From: Actinomycetes bacterium
Lineage (GTDB): Bacteria; Actinomycetota; Acidimicrobiia; Acidimicrobiales; Acidimicrobiaceae
Assembly: GCA_021819725.1 (NCBI GenBank)
Contig: JAKAQR010000004.1
Location: 1-64,000 of the forward strand
Direction: 5' to 3'
DNA: 64,000 bases
Shown here: one piece after another, positions 34,723-43,776 of the stretch
Layout of the letters: each line of letters begins with the position of its first letter
Numbering within the stretch: the stretch's first letter is position 1
Translations under genes and position numbers: made by a program
Notes under the pieces: generated by a model
The model's database searches: none
What the model was told of the DNA's origin: nothing
Seen by the model: only the letters and a program-made list of their open reading frames with translations

Positions 34723-35727
34723 TTGGAGTTCCTAGGTAGCCACCTCCTCTCGGTGGATCAACTCTCCAGAGAGGATGTTGAACTGGTCATCACGGTTGCT
34801 CAACGCCTGGAGCCAGTTGCGCGACGCAGAAAAATCACCCGCGCCCTCGAAGGAGCCGTCTTGGCGAGTCTCTTTCTTGAAGCAAGCACACGAACACGGC
34901 TCAGTTTTGGCAGCGCCTTTTCCCGTCTCGGAGGCGCCGTACGCGAGACCGTCGGTCTGACGTTCTCCTCCATGGCCAAGGGGGAATCGATCGCCGACAC
35001 CGCGAGGGTCATCAGCGGTTATGCCGATATCATGACCATTCGGCACCCAGAGGCAGGGTCCGTTGCCCAGTTCGCTCATGCTTCGTTGGTGCCAGTGATC
35101 AATGCAGGTGATGGTGCCGCCGAGCACCCGACCCAGGCGCTGCTCGACATCTACACCATCGAGGAAGAGTTTGCCGCCCGCAACAAACGCTTGGACGGTT
35201 CACATATCCTCTTCGTGGGTGACCTCAAATATGGACGCACCGTTCACTCGCTCATCAAGCTCCTCAGTCTCTATGACAAGATGACCTTCACGCTCTTGGC
35301 ACCTGAGCTACTGTCGATGCCCGACCCCATCGTCGAGCTCGTCCAAGCGCGTGGACACCACGTCATCCAGCGAAACGCATTGCCGGTTACACCTGAACAG
35401 GTGGACGTTGTCTACACCACTCGCATCCAACGCGAACGTCTCCAAGGAGAACAGATCGAGGGCTACAGCCGCGACTTCCACGTGAACACCGCCTTCGTCA
35501 ACGAGGTCGGTGACGCCTCGACCATTATCATGCATCCATTGCCGCGTGACTCAACCCCCGCGTCGAATGATCTCAGCACCGATCTCGATGCCGATCCACG
35601 TCTCGCCATCTTTCGCCAAACTGATCGCGGCATTCCAATCCGCATGGCACTCTTTGCGCTCATCCTCGGCGTATCCGACAATATCGAAGCGACCTATCGA
35701 GACCCGTCCTGGCGGGTATCGCCCTAA
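34723..35727 (+). CDS. pyrB: Aspartate carbamoyltransferase
   Basis: 334 aa; transfers the carbamoyl group to aspartate in pyrimidine synthesis. Carbamoyl-phosphate motif ASTRTRLSF, the mobile lysine loop (SSMAKGESIADTARV), HPTQALLDIYTI and HPLPRD are all present. TTG 34723 is supported by AAGGAG six bases upstream. No other pyr genes lie nearby; 45 bp after the acyl-CoA synthetase. About 20 residues longer than the E. coli chain. Confidence 0.93.
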   Translation: MEFLGSHLLSVDQLSREDVELVITVAQRLEPVARRRKITRALEGAVLASLFLEASTRTRLSFGSAFSRLGGAVRETVGLTFSSMAKGESIADTARVISGYADIMTIRHPEAGSVAQFAHASLVPVINAGDGAAEHPTQALLDIYTIEEEFAARNKRLDGSHILFVGDLKYGRTVHSLIKLLSLYDKMTFTLLAPELLSMPDPIVELVQARGHHVIQRNALPVTPEQVDVVYTTRIQRERLQGEQIEGYSRDFHVNTAFVNEVGDASTIIMHPLPRDSTPASNDLSTDLDADPRLAIFRQTDRGIPIRMALFALILGVSDNIEATYRDPSWRVSP

Positions 35728-36061
35728 ACCGCCACCCCACCTCGTTATCACCCATCATCAACACCATGGCCAAAGGACCGGTCAGCGTGCATCACAACCA
35801 GCCCCCGACCGCCTCACCACGATCACCCGGTCCTTATCTGATCCGCTCACAGTGGACTCAGTGCACCTCCCCTGATCGACCACAAACCTGCGTTTTGACC
35901 CGAGAGACGGTGAGCTGTTCTTATCCACCGGTGGCGACGCATCGTATCAACCACCACGCTCGTTAACCCCCTCGGCATCGATCGACAACACCTTGATGGA
36001 GAGGACTAAAGTCACGATAATCTCAAGTCACCGTACTCTATGCCCCTGTAAAGCATCTCCA
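35728..36061. other. Intergenic stretch before the sulfide oxidation operon
   Basis: About 340 bp. No credible gene. No clear terminator for pyrB was found by eye. The distal end carries the promoter of the sulfide:quinone reductase gene. Confidence 0.5.
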
Positions 36062-36067
36062 TAGCAT
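36062..36067 (+). promoter_or_regulatory. -10 box of leaderless sqr promoter
   Basis: TAGCAT is followed by six bases and the ATG at 36074, so the transcript would begin at the start codon. No good -35 is visible. Confidence 0.45.
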
Positions 36068-36073
36068 ACAGGT

Positions 36074-37324
36074 ATGAGAAAACGTATCGTCATTCTTGGG
36101 GGCGGAACCGGTGGAACACTCACCGCGAATCGTCTGCGAAAAGCCCTTCCATCCGCGGAGGCAGAGATTATCGTCGTCGATCAAGACAACGAACATATTT
36201 ACCAACCTGGACTGCTCTTCATTCCTTTCGGGATGGCCACTATCGACGAAATAGCAAGGCCACGCTCGCGTCAATTCCGCAGTGGCATTGAGTTCCGCGT
36301 AGCCCCGATCGACCACGTCGACCTTCAAGCCGATGAAGTCTATCTTGGCGATGGCAGTTCACTACCTTACGATGTCCTGATCGTCGCTACCGGTGCGGTG
36401 TTGCAACCCGAAGAGACAGAGGGCCTCCTCGGGCCCGGCTGGGGTGAGAATATATTTACATTTTACGATCCACATGGAGCGGTAGGACTGCATGCTGCAC
36501 TTGAGGATTTTTCCCAGGGAACCATCGCCGTGAACGTCGTCGACATGCCTATCAAGTGCCCGGTGGCACCCCTCGAATTCTGCTTTCTTGCCGACTGGTA
36601 CTTCACGGAGCGCGGCATACGCGAAAAAGTGAATATACAGTACATCACACCCCTTGACGGAGCGTTCACAAAACCCGTTGCGTCAAAAGCCCTCGGGCAA
36701 CTCCTAGGGGAAAAAGGAATTGAGATCGTCACTGAATACAATACAGGACAGGTGGACGAGGGACGGAGGCGCTTGATCTCGTATGACAATCGGGAAATTC
36801 CCTACGACATGGCCGTCCTCATTCCAGCTCACGGAGGTTCGCCTTACGTTGGACGTTCCCATGGTCTAGGAGATGATCTTGGTTTTATTACGACCGACAA
36901 ACACACGCTGCAGACTGTCGCGAAGGAGAATGTATTTGCACTCGGGGATGCCGCTGGCGTACCAACATCTAAGGCCGGATCGGTTTCCCACTTTGAGGGA
37001 GAGATTATTGTCGAGAATGTTCGACGATACTTAGCCAAGCAACCACTTGATGCAAGCTTCGATGGGCACTCGAACTGCTTCATCGAAAGTGGCTTCCACA
37101 AAGCTTTACTCATCGACTTCAACTACGACACTGAGCCATTGCCTGGTCATTACCCAAGTGATATCGGCATGCCTCTCCTGAAGGAGTCGCACTTAAATCA
37201 TCTTGGCAAACTAATGTTCCAATCCTTTTACTGGCATAGTCTCCTCCCAGGAAGGGACATTCCCGGCATCGGATCATCAATGCCAAAACATGGTAAGCAC
37301 TTCCAAGCAGCCACAAAGTCATAA
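36074..37324 (+). CDS. Sulfide:quinone oxidoreductase-type flavoprotein
   Basis: 416 aa. N-terminal FAD site ILGGGTGGTLTANRLRK, second dinucleotide region, and FALGDAAGVPTSKAGS binding FAD. Three cysteines match the SQR active-site pattern: C162 and C170 (IKCPVAPLEFC) and C335 (HSNCFIE). A polysulfide-carrying disulfide would form between C162 and C335. The C-terminal part has the amphipathic character expected for monotopic membrane attachment. It should oxidise sulfide at the membrane and reduce quinone. The tusE/dsrC-like and dsrE-like genes follow closely. Confidence 0.9.
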   Translation: MRKRIVILGGGTGGTLTANRLRKALPSAEAEIIVVDQDNEHIYQPGLLFIPFGMATIDEIARPRSRQFRSGIEFRVAPIDHVDLQADEVYLGDGSSLPYDVLIVATGAVLQPEETEGLLGPGWGENIFTFYDPHGAVGLHAALEDFSQGTIAVNVVDMPIKCPVAPLEFCFLADWYFTERGIREKVNIQYITPLDGAFTKPVASKALGQLLGEKGIEIVTEYNTGQVDEGRRRLISYDNREIPYDMAVLIPAHGGSPYVGRSHGLGDDLGFITTDKHTLQTVAKENVFALGDAAGVPTSKAGSVSHFEGEIIVENVRRYLAKQPLDASFDGHSNCFIESGFHKALLIDFNYDTEPLPGHYPSDIGMPLLKESHLNHLGKLMFQSFYWHSLLPGRDIPGIGSSMPKHGKHFQAATKS

Positions 37325-37342
37325 CAAGAAAGGAGAATCATC

Positions 37343-37660
37343 ATGCCAACTGTCACCTACGCAGGGACTGAGGTAGAGGTCAACGAAGAGGGGTTTTTTG
37401 AACATCCAGAACAGTGGAACCCGGAGATGGCGAAGGAGATCGCCAACAAGCTAGGTATCGACAGTCTAAGTGATCGTCACTGGCAAGTAATCAACTTCAT
37501 GCGTCAAGAGTATCTCAGCAAGGGAACCGCTCCAAGCGTACGTGCCCTCGGCAAGACATCCGGTGTCCAGATAAAGGAACTCTATGAACTGTTTCCTAAG
37601 GGGCCTGCAAAACTTGCAGCGATGATTGCTGGAATTCCGAAGCCAATTGGGTGCATATGA
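37343..37660 (+). CDS. TusE/DsrC-family sulfur carrier with a single conserved cysteine
   Basis: 105 aa. Family signatures: EGFFEHPEQWNPEMA, LSDRHWQVINFMRQEYLSKG, LYELFPKGPAK and the C-terminal arm GIPKPIGCI. Cys104, the penultimate residue (CysA), is present. The position of the second cysteine of true DsrC, 11 residues earlier, is Ala93. It can therefore take persulfide on CysA but cannot form the intramolecular disulfide of DsrC. AAAGGAG precedes the ATG. Presumed to accept sulfane sulfur from the neighbouring DsrE-like protein or SQR product. Confidence 0.9.
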   Translation: MPTVTYAGTEVEVNEEGFFEHPEQWNPEMAKEIANKLGIDSLSDRHWQVINFMRQEYLSKGTAPSVRALGKTSGVQIKELYELFPKGPAKLAAMIAGIPKPIGCI

Positions 37661-37688
37661 AACTGACAAAAGGAAGAGAGGCGCTGAA

Positions 37689-38156
37689 ATGACAGACGAG
37701 ATCGAAAAAGTAGCGGTCGTGGTTTCAAAGGGATCATTAGAAGGTATCTATCCAGCACTCATATTGGCCAATGGCGCAAGGGCTGAGGGCATAGCTGTGG
37801 AGCTCTTCTTCACCTTCTTTGGGCTGGAGGCGGTCTATAAACGACACTACGAGCATATCAAAGTTGCTTCGGTCGGCAATCCTGGTCTGCACGTAGCGAC
37901 ACTCGCAGGTGGACTCCCAGGGGTGTCCAGCATTCTCACCCACTACATGGAGCGCAAGATGGACCGTCTCGATATCCCTCCGATTCCAGAGTTTCTGGAA
38001 ATGATCGCCGACAGTGGTGCTGGACTCTACGGTTGCAAGGCTACCTGCGATCTCTTTGACCTTACAAAGGAGGATCTCATCGATCAAGTCAGCGCGATCA
38101 TTACCGTTGGCGACTTCTACCGCCTAGCTGCTGGCGGTCAGATTATCTACACATGA
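37689..38156 (+). CDS. DsrE-family (DsrE2-like) sulfurtransferase
   Basis: 155 aa from ATG 37689. DsrE/F-like Rossmann-type fold beginning EKVAVVVSKGSLEGIYPALILANGA in part; cysteines C116 and C120 in LYGCKATCDLF lie where DsrE2 carries its sulfur-binding cysteine, followed by LTKEDLIDQ, common to DsrE2. It likely carries a persulfide and passes it to the TusE-like protein. An upstream in-frame start lies within the tusE-like gene and is not preferred. Confidence 0.86.
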   Translation: MTDEIEKVAVVVSKGSLEGIYPALILANGARAEGIAVELFFTFFGLEAVYKRHYEHIKVASVGNPGLHVATLAGGLPGVSSILTHYMERKMDRLDIPPIPEFLEMIADSGAGLYGCKATCDLFDLTKEDLIDQVSAIITVGDFYRLAAGGQIIYT

Positions 38157-38622
38157 CTTAAGTGTCTGATTCACCTGTCGTCTGTGCGCCCCATCTCGAA
38201 TAATCATCATGTCGAACTCCCTAGGTCTCAGTATCAGCCTGCGCGGACGGAGAGTATGGGCAACATACGCAGGCTGACTACCAATTTTGGTATTACCGCT
38301 TGCGAGAACGCGTTCTAGATATTTCTACTCCTATCATTACAAGCGCAGGGGCGACCTGCATCGACCCAGTAGGCCCATCGTCACGAGTAACAGCACTAGT
38401 GCACACGGGCACCGCCTTGATGCAACGGTGCCTAATGCGCCTGATCTTTCAAAGCTTTCGGGCTGAAGACATGGGCAGGATAGCAAGTTTAGCCACTTAG
38501 ACAACACACCATAAGATCCTTCATCTACCCGTATCTCATCTACATCTTTCATCCCTCATGAAACACCTTAACACTAGGCCAAATATTACTTGACGCGATG
38601 ATGCGGTAATTCGACAATTGCA
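38157..38622. other. 466-bp AT-richer stretch without a credible gene
   Basis: Between the convergent dsrE-like and diguanylate cyclase genes. Apart from the hairpin at 38234-38277 and a short ACCAA/TTGGT palindrome right after it, I see no supported gene. A 66-codon plus-strand frame (38300-38500) lacks a ribosome binding site and family resemblance. Confidence 0.5.
38234..38277 (+). terminator. Hairpin after the sulfide operon
   Basis: A perfect 10-bp stem TCAGCCTGCG/CGCAGGCTGA with a 24-base loop, about 78 bp after the dsrE-like stop. The only T-rich element is a short ATTTT a few bases later. Probably a 3'-end structure of the operon; a small structured RNA is not excluded. Confidence 0.45.
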
Positions 38623-40044
38623 CTAGTCACTGACAAGTTCATGAGTATGTATCATCGTGAGCTTATTGCGCCCAGACTGTTTCGACGCATACATACACTG
38701 ATCTGCCTTAGCTAACAGCTCCTCAGGATCGCGCAGCTCGGTACCATAATATGATAATCCACCGATGCTGACAGTAACAGAAATTTCATCACTACCAATA
38801 TCGACCCTCTCCAGTTGAATACTACGGCGAATTCTCTCTCCCAAACTCCTCACATCATTGAAGCCAGCTCCGGGAATAACCACGGTAAACTCCTCACCAC
38901 CTGTTCTGATGACGACATCACCCGCTCTCACGGAAGAGCGCATGATAGACGCCGCCGAACGCAGTATCCGATCCCCGGCAAGGTGGCCATAGGTGTCGTT
39001 CACATCCTTGAAATGGTCGATATCAAGACTCAAGATACCCAACGGTGATCCTGTCCGAGTACTCCGTACAAACTCCTCATTGAGCCTGTTGAGACCAAAG
39101 CGTCGGTTATAGACATCGGTGAGTGGATCGAGCGCAGCGAGCCTTTGGAACCTCTCATACATCAGGGCATTGTTGAGCGCTACCGAAGTCGACGGCTGAA
39201 ATCCTTCCAGCAGCCGAGCGACACCAGGGTCGACATTGTTTGCGAATGCTAGCACGACGGCCCCAAGGGCCTGTCCACCAAACCAGAGCGGAATCACCAA
39301 GACTCCCCGAGGAACAAATGATACAACGATGGCATCGATGGCGACACCTGACAGCACCGCTATGGAGGTGATCGCAGGGGATCGAAGCGCATCCTGTAGT
39401 ACACGGGTATCTCCAATGATGTCGCCAACCAAGCTGCGTTGCGCGGCAACCGAGAGCACTCCATCGCGTTCCACAATGACCGCTCCCGCGCTCGCACTGG
39501 CTCGCGCAATGTACTGGTCCAGAATCGTGATGACCAGTTCATCAAGGGCCAGATGGCCAGCCACCGAACCCGCGACCGAGCGAATTGCGGCCTCTGTTGT
39601 CCAGGAACTATGCAGTGAGTCAAGGAGTCTGTTGAAGGACTGAGCCACATCGCCTAGCTCATCTTTGGAGTCCACGCTCAGCTGACAAGTATCAGGAGAA
39701 CAACTAATCGAATCAGCAGCAAAAGTCGTATCCCGAAGTGTCGTACTGACATACTCCATTCGTCTAGAGAGTAAATGCAACCGTGCACCAACCACAAGTC
39801 GAACAAGGCCAAAGTTTACCGATCCAACGATCACGCCAGCGAAGAGTGCACCAGCAAAGAAATCTGGCCGCAGCGTGATACGTGGCGGAACTCCAAGAAT
39901 CGTAGCCACAAACGGAAAGGCAACCCCAACAAACAGCCCAAAACTCGACATCCAGATCGCTAGATCCCAAAAAACTCTCGACGTTAAGCGTGGGCTAAGC
40001 CATCGTGACTCAACGCCAATGAAATCTTGTCTGTCAACAACCAT
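38623..40044 (-). CDS. Membrane diguanylate cyclase with HAMP and GAF
   Basis: 473 aa. Two membrane helices (about 24-52 and 62-86), a HAMP-like linker ending in DELGDVAQSFNRLLDSL, a GAF-type domain (about 155-290), and a C-terminal GGDEF domain with the variant GGEEF (TGGEEFTVVIPG), still a competent cyclase signature. DIDHFKDVNDTYGH is intact. It has almost no periplasmic loop, so the signal is likely intramembrane or cytosolic through GAF. One of four c-di-GMP genes in the window. Confidence 0.93.
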   Translation of the reverse strand: MVVDRQDFIGVESRWLSPRLTSRVFWDLAIWMSSFGLFVGVAFPFVATILGVPPRITLRPDFFAGALFAGVIVGSVNFGLVRLVVGARLHLLSRRMEYVSTTLRDTTFAADSISCSPDTCQLSVDSKDELGDVAQSFNRLLDSLHSSWTTEAAIRSVAGSVAGHLALDELVITILDQYIARASASAGAVIVERDGVLSVAAQRSLVGDIIGDTRVLQDALRSPAITSIAVLSGVAIDAIVVSFVPRGVLVIPLWFGGQALGAVVLAFANNVDPGVARLLEGFQPSTSVALNNALMYERFQRLAALDPLTDVYNRRFGLNRLNEEFVRSTRTGSPLGILSLDIDHFKDVNDTYGHLAGDRILRSAASIMRSSVRAGDVVIRTGGEEFTVVIPGAGFNDVRSLGERIRRSIQLERVDIGSDEISVTVSIGGLSYYGTELRDPEELLAKADQCMYASKQSGRNKLTMIHTHELVSD

Positions 40045-40230
40045 GGGTTATCTATCGACTCCGAACAGCCCAAGGTTGAATAACACAAACTTAGGCACCC
40101 TCCTGTCTTACAAAGGCGCTCATGAGTCGATACAAACAAGTCATACAAGAGAGGCGAATACTGAGGCGATGAGAGACGGCCATCTTGCTGCCGATCATTC
40201 AGATCTGAGACCATCTCGTACCTGCCTTAG

Positions 40231-41430
40231 CTAACGCACTCTCCGGAGCACCGCCGCTATCCCTTGCCCGACTCCAATGCACATCGTCACCAACGCAAGA
40301 TCGAGATCACGTTCGGCTAACTCGGTCGTCGCCGTCAATGCGAGGCGCGCACCGCTAGCACCAAGAGGGTGTCCCAAGGCGATAGCTCCACCATTCGGAT
40401 TGACAAAATCCGCATCATCGGGCAAACCGAGTTGTCGCAGACAAGCGACCGACTGCGCCGCAAAGGCTTCGTTCAATTCAACGACACCGAAGTCGGTAAT
40501 GCGCAGATTCAGTCGCTCCATGACCCGGCGCGAAGCGGGCACTGGCCCAATCCCCATGATGCGGGGGGGCACGCCCGCGGTTGCCCCCGCTACCACCTCT
40601 GCCATGGGAGTCAGCGAATACCGATCAACCACCTGATCACTCACGACGAGCAGCGCACCGGCCCCATCGTTGAGCCCACTCGCGTTGCCGGCGGTGACCG
40701 TACCTCCCGGACGGAACGCCGCCTTGAGTTGAGATAGCTTGTCCAACGAGGTCAAGCGGGGATGCTCATCGCGGTCGACCACCATGCTCTGGCGCCGACT
40801 CTGGACCTCAACGGGAACGATCTCGCGACTGAGCCGTCCGTTCTCCTGTGCCTTGGCTGCGCGCTCTTGTGACCGCTGCGCGAAGGCGTCCTGATCCTCG
40901 CGAGAGATCGAAAACTCCTGAGCGACGTTCTCGGCCGTCTCACCCATCGAGTCGATGCCGTACTCCTCCTGCATGCGCGCATTGATGAATCGCCACCCGA
41001 GAGTGGTATCGAACACCTCCATGGAACGATCGAAGGCACTAGCGGCCTTCGGCATGACAAAGGGGGCACGAGACATGCCCTCGACACCACCGGCGATCAC
41101 AACCTTGCCGTCACCGCTCTGAATCAACCGCGAGGCGGTCAAGACAGCCTCAAGTCCGGACCCACAGAGCCGGTTCACGGTGACGCCTGGGGTCTCAACA
41201 CCAAGCCCCGCCAACAGACTCGCCATACGGGCGACATTGCGGTTATCCTCACCCGCTTGGTTCGCACATCCCAAGATCACCTCATCGATATGCCCTATCA
41301 CCGAGGGATACCGGGCGACGAGTGCTCGTAGGACATCCGCGGCAAGGTCATCGGTACGCACCGACGAGAGTGCGCCACCATAACGACCAAACGGGGTGCG
41401 AACCCCACCAACGATATAGGCCTTTGGCAC
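40231..41430 (-). CDS. Acetyl-CoA acyltransferase (thiolase)
   Basis: 399 aa, degradative thiolase length. Active-site cysteine in NRLCGSGLEAV (about 87), GHPLGASGAR and the C-terminal MCIGVGQGIA. In a phenylacetate-like pathway it would be the PaaJ step, cleaving 3-oxoadipyl-CoA to succinyl- and acetyl-CoA; a generic beta-oxidation role is also open. GTG start with AGGAGGAG upstream. Last gene of the eight-gene operon from 46434. Confidence 0.94.
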   Translation of the reverse strand: MPKAYIVGGVRTPFGRYGGALSSVRTDDLAADVLRALVARYPSVIGHIDEVILGCANQAGEDNRNVARMASLLAGLGVETPGVTVNRLCGSGLEAVLTASRLIQSGDGKVVIAGGVEGMSRAPFVMPKAASAFDRSMEVFDTTLGWRFINARMQEEYGIDSMGETAENVAQEFSISREDQDAFAQRSQERAAKAQENGRLSREIVPVEVQSRRQSMVVDRDEHPRLTSLDKLSQLKAAFRPGGTVTAGNASGLNDGAGALLVVSDQVVDRYSLTPMAEVVAGATAGVPPRIMGIGPVPASRRVMERLNLRITDFGVVELNEAFAAQSVACLRQLGLPDDADFVNPNGGAIALGHPLGASGARLALTATTELAERDLDLALVTMCIGVGQGIAAVLRRVR

Positions 41431-41432
41431 GA

Positions 41433-41858
41433 TTACTCCTCCTCTAACACCGGTTGTCCCAATGACCGCGATCGACCATGGAAGAGCGCAACGACCTCGC
41501 CCCCTCGTTCAACCGCAACATCATAGAGTCCGTTCCTCCCAAAACGGGTCACCTCACGCGCCCGCGCATCCAACCATTCTCCCCGATAGACCGGAACGAT
41601 AAACTCCACCGCTGCGCTCTGTGCAACCGTCACCACGTTATAGGTGTTGCAAGCAAAGGCGAACGCGGTGTCAGCGAAGAGAAAGAGATAACCGCCATGA
41701 CAGATTCCATGCCCGTTCACCATCGCATCCGTCACCTGCATGGTGAGATCCGCCAAACCTGGCCCCACCTCTGCGACCTCGATTCCAAGCGCTTGCGACG
41801 CGACATCGCGTGCATACATCGCCTTTGCACACGCCTGTGCGAGCTCCTGATCGGTCAT
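41433..41858 (-). CDS. PaaI-type hot-dog thioesterase
   Basis: 141 aa hot-dog fold thioesterase: MVNGHGICHGGYLFLFADTAFAFA carries the HGG loop and helical Asp that define PaaI. It probably hydrolyses stalled hydroxyphenylacetyl-CoA-like dead-end thioesters to free CoA. Overlaps the TetR gene by ATGA, with GAGAGG before the ATG; two bases from the thiolase. Confidence 0.9.
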   Translation of the reverse strand: MTDQELAQACAKAMYARDVASQALGIEVAEVGPGLADLTMQVTDAMVNGHGICHGGYLFLFADTAFAFACNTYNVVTVAQSAAVEFIVPVYRGEWLDARAREVTRFGRNGLYDVAVERGGEVVALFHGRSRSLGQPVLEEE

Positions 41859-42466
41859 GGTTGCCTCTCTCCTGTCCGTTGGGCCACTACGTTGGCCACT
41901 CCGCCCACGACAAACTCGGTGACCAGGCTCGCATATTCGGACAGCCCCAGTTTTCCGGATCCCTCACGAAACCAGCGAGCATGCCAGTTCAAGATACCGA
42001 ACGTTGACATCGTCAACGCTTTGATGGTCGATGCATCGAGTTCGGGCCCTACCTGCTGCAGAAGTCCTTCCATCACCCGGACCACCCTGCGTTCGTTCTC
42101 ACGAATGATCTCCTGCTGGGATGATGCAAGGCGTGCAAGATCATTGATCTGGGCTTGGTGATAGGCATCGGCATCGCGATAAAGATAGAGCACCGCTTCG
42201 ATCACCCGCGATAGCTGCACTGAGGGGGTATCGCCACCTTCGAGGGCGCACTGCACGGTCGACAAGAGCCGCTCGGAGTACCCGAGCAACGCCTCAAAGA
42301 GAATCGCCTCCTTGGTAGCAAAGTAGTGATAGATGCCCGCCTTCGAGAGGCCAACATGCTGAGCAAGATCGTTCATCGATGTGCCATCGAAGCCCTTCAG
42401 GGCGAATCGGTTCACCGCAAGTCGCGCGATCTCTTGGCGTCGCACTGGCACGAGAGAGTCAACCAA
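41855..42466 (-). CDS. TetR-family regulator of the CoA degradation operon
   Basis: 203 aa. N-terminal helix-turn-helix: GFDGTSMNDLAQHVGLSKAG then IYHYFATKEAILFEAL, in the style of PaaR/FadR-type TetR proteins that bind acyl- or aryl-CoA. The C-terminal domain is divergent, as expected for the ligand part. Located inside the operon, it probably represses it by binding CCGACC-ATTC-GGTCGG in the divergent promoter region. Start uncertain (TTG 42466 or a GTG a few codons later). Confidence 0.9.
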   Translation of the reverse strand: MVDSLVPVRRQEIARLAVNRFALKGFDGTSMNDLAQHVGLSKAGIYHYFATKEAILFEALLGYSERLLSTVQCALEGGDTPSVQLSRVIEAVLYLYRDADAYHQAQINDLARLASSQQEIIRENERRVVRVMEGLLQQVGPELDASTIKALTMSTFGILNWHARWFREGSGKLGLSEYASLVTEFVVGGVANVVAQRTGERQP

Positions 42467-42469
42467 AAC

Positions 42470-43276
42470 TCAACGTCCCGTGAACAAGGGGTCTTGATGC
42501 GCTATAAAGGCACGGATGCCCGATCGATAATCACCTGTCGTGGCGCATGCTCCCTGTGCCTTGGCCTCCAGCGAGAGTATCTTGGCGAGGGCGGGCACGC
42601 GTTCCTCATTCAGAATGCGTTTGGAGGCAAGAAAAGCCTGGGTTGGCCCTTGAGCCACCTGGCTCACCCGACGGGAGACCTCGTCATCAAACTCGGCATC
42701 ATCGACGACTCTTGAGACGAGTCCCTGTTCGAATGCACCTCGCCCATCGAGCAGCTCACCAAGCAGAATAAGACCAAAGGCCCGTGCGATGCCAAGGTTA
42801 GCAAAGAAGTAATGGCCGCCAGAGTCGAGAACTGCCCCAATGCGGCCAAAAGGAGACCCCCAGCGACTCGTAGTCGAGGTGATGACCAAGTCACACGAGA
42901 GTGCCAATCCGAGTCCAGTGCCCAGAACGGCGCCATGCGCCGCCGCTACCGTGATTGTCTCGAGAGCGGCCAGCCGCAGTATCAGCGGGTTGTAGAGCTC
43001 CGCAAGGATCGCCTCGGCATCCTCCCCCTCAGGGTTGGCCTCGCCAAGATCGCGTCCGGCGCAAAACGCTCGACCCACGCCAGCAACCAGCAAGGCGCGT
43101 GGTGGACGCTTCTCGACCTCATCGAGCGCTTCATTGAACATATGCACCATCGTCTCCGTGGTGGCATTCAAGCGCTCTGGCCGGTTCAACCATACTTCGG
43201 CGATCTCATCACCGCGAGCGAAGACCACTGGATCTCGGCTCGCCAGGGAGCCTGGTAGGGCGCGTTCAAACGCCAT
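42470..43276 (-). CDS. Enoyl-CoA hydratase/isomerase (PaaG-like)
   Basis: 268 aa crotonase. Oxyanion hole parts FCAGRDLGEAN and HGAVLGTGLGLALSCDLV are present. The acidic residue falls in GAVLDSGGHYFF; an Asp at this place with no paired Glu is typical of PaaG, the isomerase that turns the ring epoxide into oxepin-CoA. Overlaps the MaoC gene by 11 bp. The PaaG assignment is supported by position beside a MaoC-type hydratase and a second crotonase. Confidence 0.82.
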   Translation of the reverse strand: MAFERALPGSLASRDPVVFARGDEIAEVWLNRPERLNATTETMVHMFNEALDEVEKRPPRALLVAGVGRAFCAGRDLGEANPEGEDAEAILAELYNPLILRLAALETITVAAAHGAVLGTGLGLALSCDLVITSTTSRWGSPFGRIGAVLDSGGHYFFANLGIARAFGLILLGELLDGRGAFEQGLVSRVVDDAEFDDEVSRRVSQVAQGPTQAFLASKRILNEERVPALAKILSLEAKAQGACATTGDYRSGIRAFIAHQDPLFTGR

Positions 43277-43751
43277 AGGGACGGATCTCCCGAGCGACGA
43301 GAACCTTTAATACGCTGGTACAGACGAGCGTTGTCTCCTGATTGAGTACCTGCCAACGCAATGCAACCACCCCACGGTCTGCGCCCTTGTCATCTTTTGC
43401 AATTACCTCAGCTTCGAGATGGATGGTGTCACCCACAAAGGTCGGGTGTGGATAGCGAATGGAGTCAGAGCCGTAGTTGGCAAGAATCGCGGTTGAGTCC
43501 GCCGGGACTCCGAGACCGGTAGCCATCGCAAAAACCATGATGCCGGGTGCGACCACTCGGTGGAACATCGACGCTTGCGCCGCATGGGCGTCCGTATGGA
43601 GATAGAACCAATCCCCGGTCAGCGCACACCAATTCGTAATATCAACTTCGGTAATCGTACGACCCCTTGTTGCCTGCCGTTCCCCGATCGCGATTTCACC
43701 ATACCCCTTGTAGAGGATGGGATATCTCTCTGACAACGAAAATTCGCGCAT
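43266..43751 (-). CDS. MaoC-family (hot-dog) enoyl-CoA hydratase
   Basis: 161 aa single hot-dog domain. Hydratase motif TGDWFYLHTDAHAA (the Asp and His of the GDxNPLHxD motif; here N-P is replaced by F-Y) and FHRVVAPGIMVFAM. In phenylacetate catabolism the PaaZ C-terminal domain of this type opens the oxepin ring; here it is a free-standing protein and its aldehyde dehydrogenase partner is not in the window. AGAGGA precedes the ATG. Confidence 0.85.
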   Translation of the reverse strand: MREFSLSERYPILYKGYGEIAIGERQATRGRTITEVDITNWCALTGDWFYLHTDAHAAQASMFHRVVAPGIMVFAMATGLGVPADSTAILANYGSDSIRYPHPTFVGDTIHLEAEVIAKDDKGADRGVVALRWQVLNQETTLVCTSVLKVLVAREIRPYGV

Positions 43752-43776
43752 AATCCTCTATAGCCTTTCGCACTCG

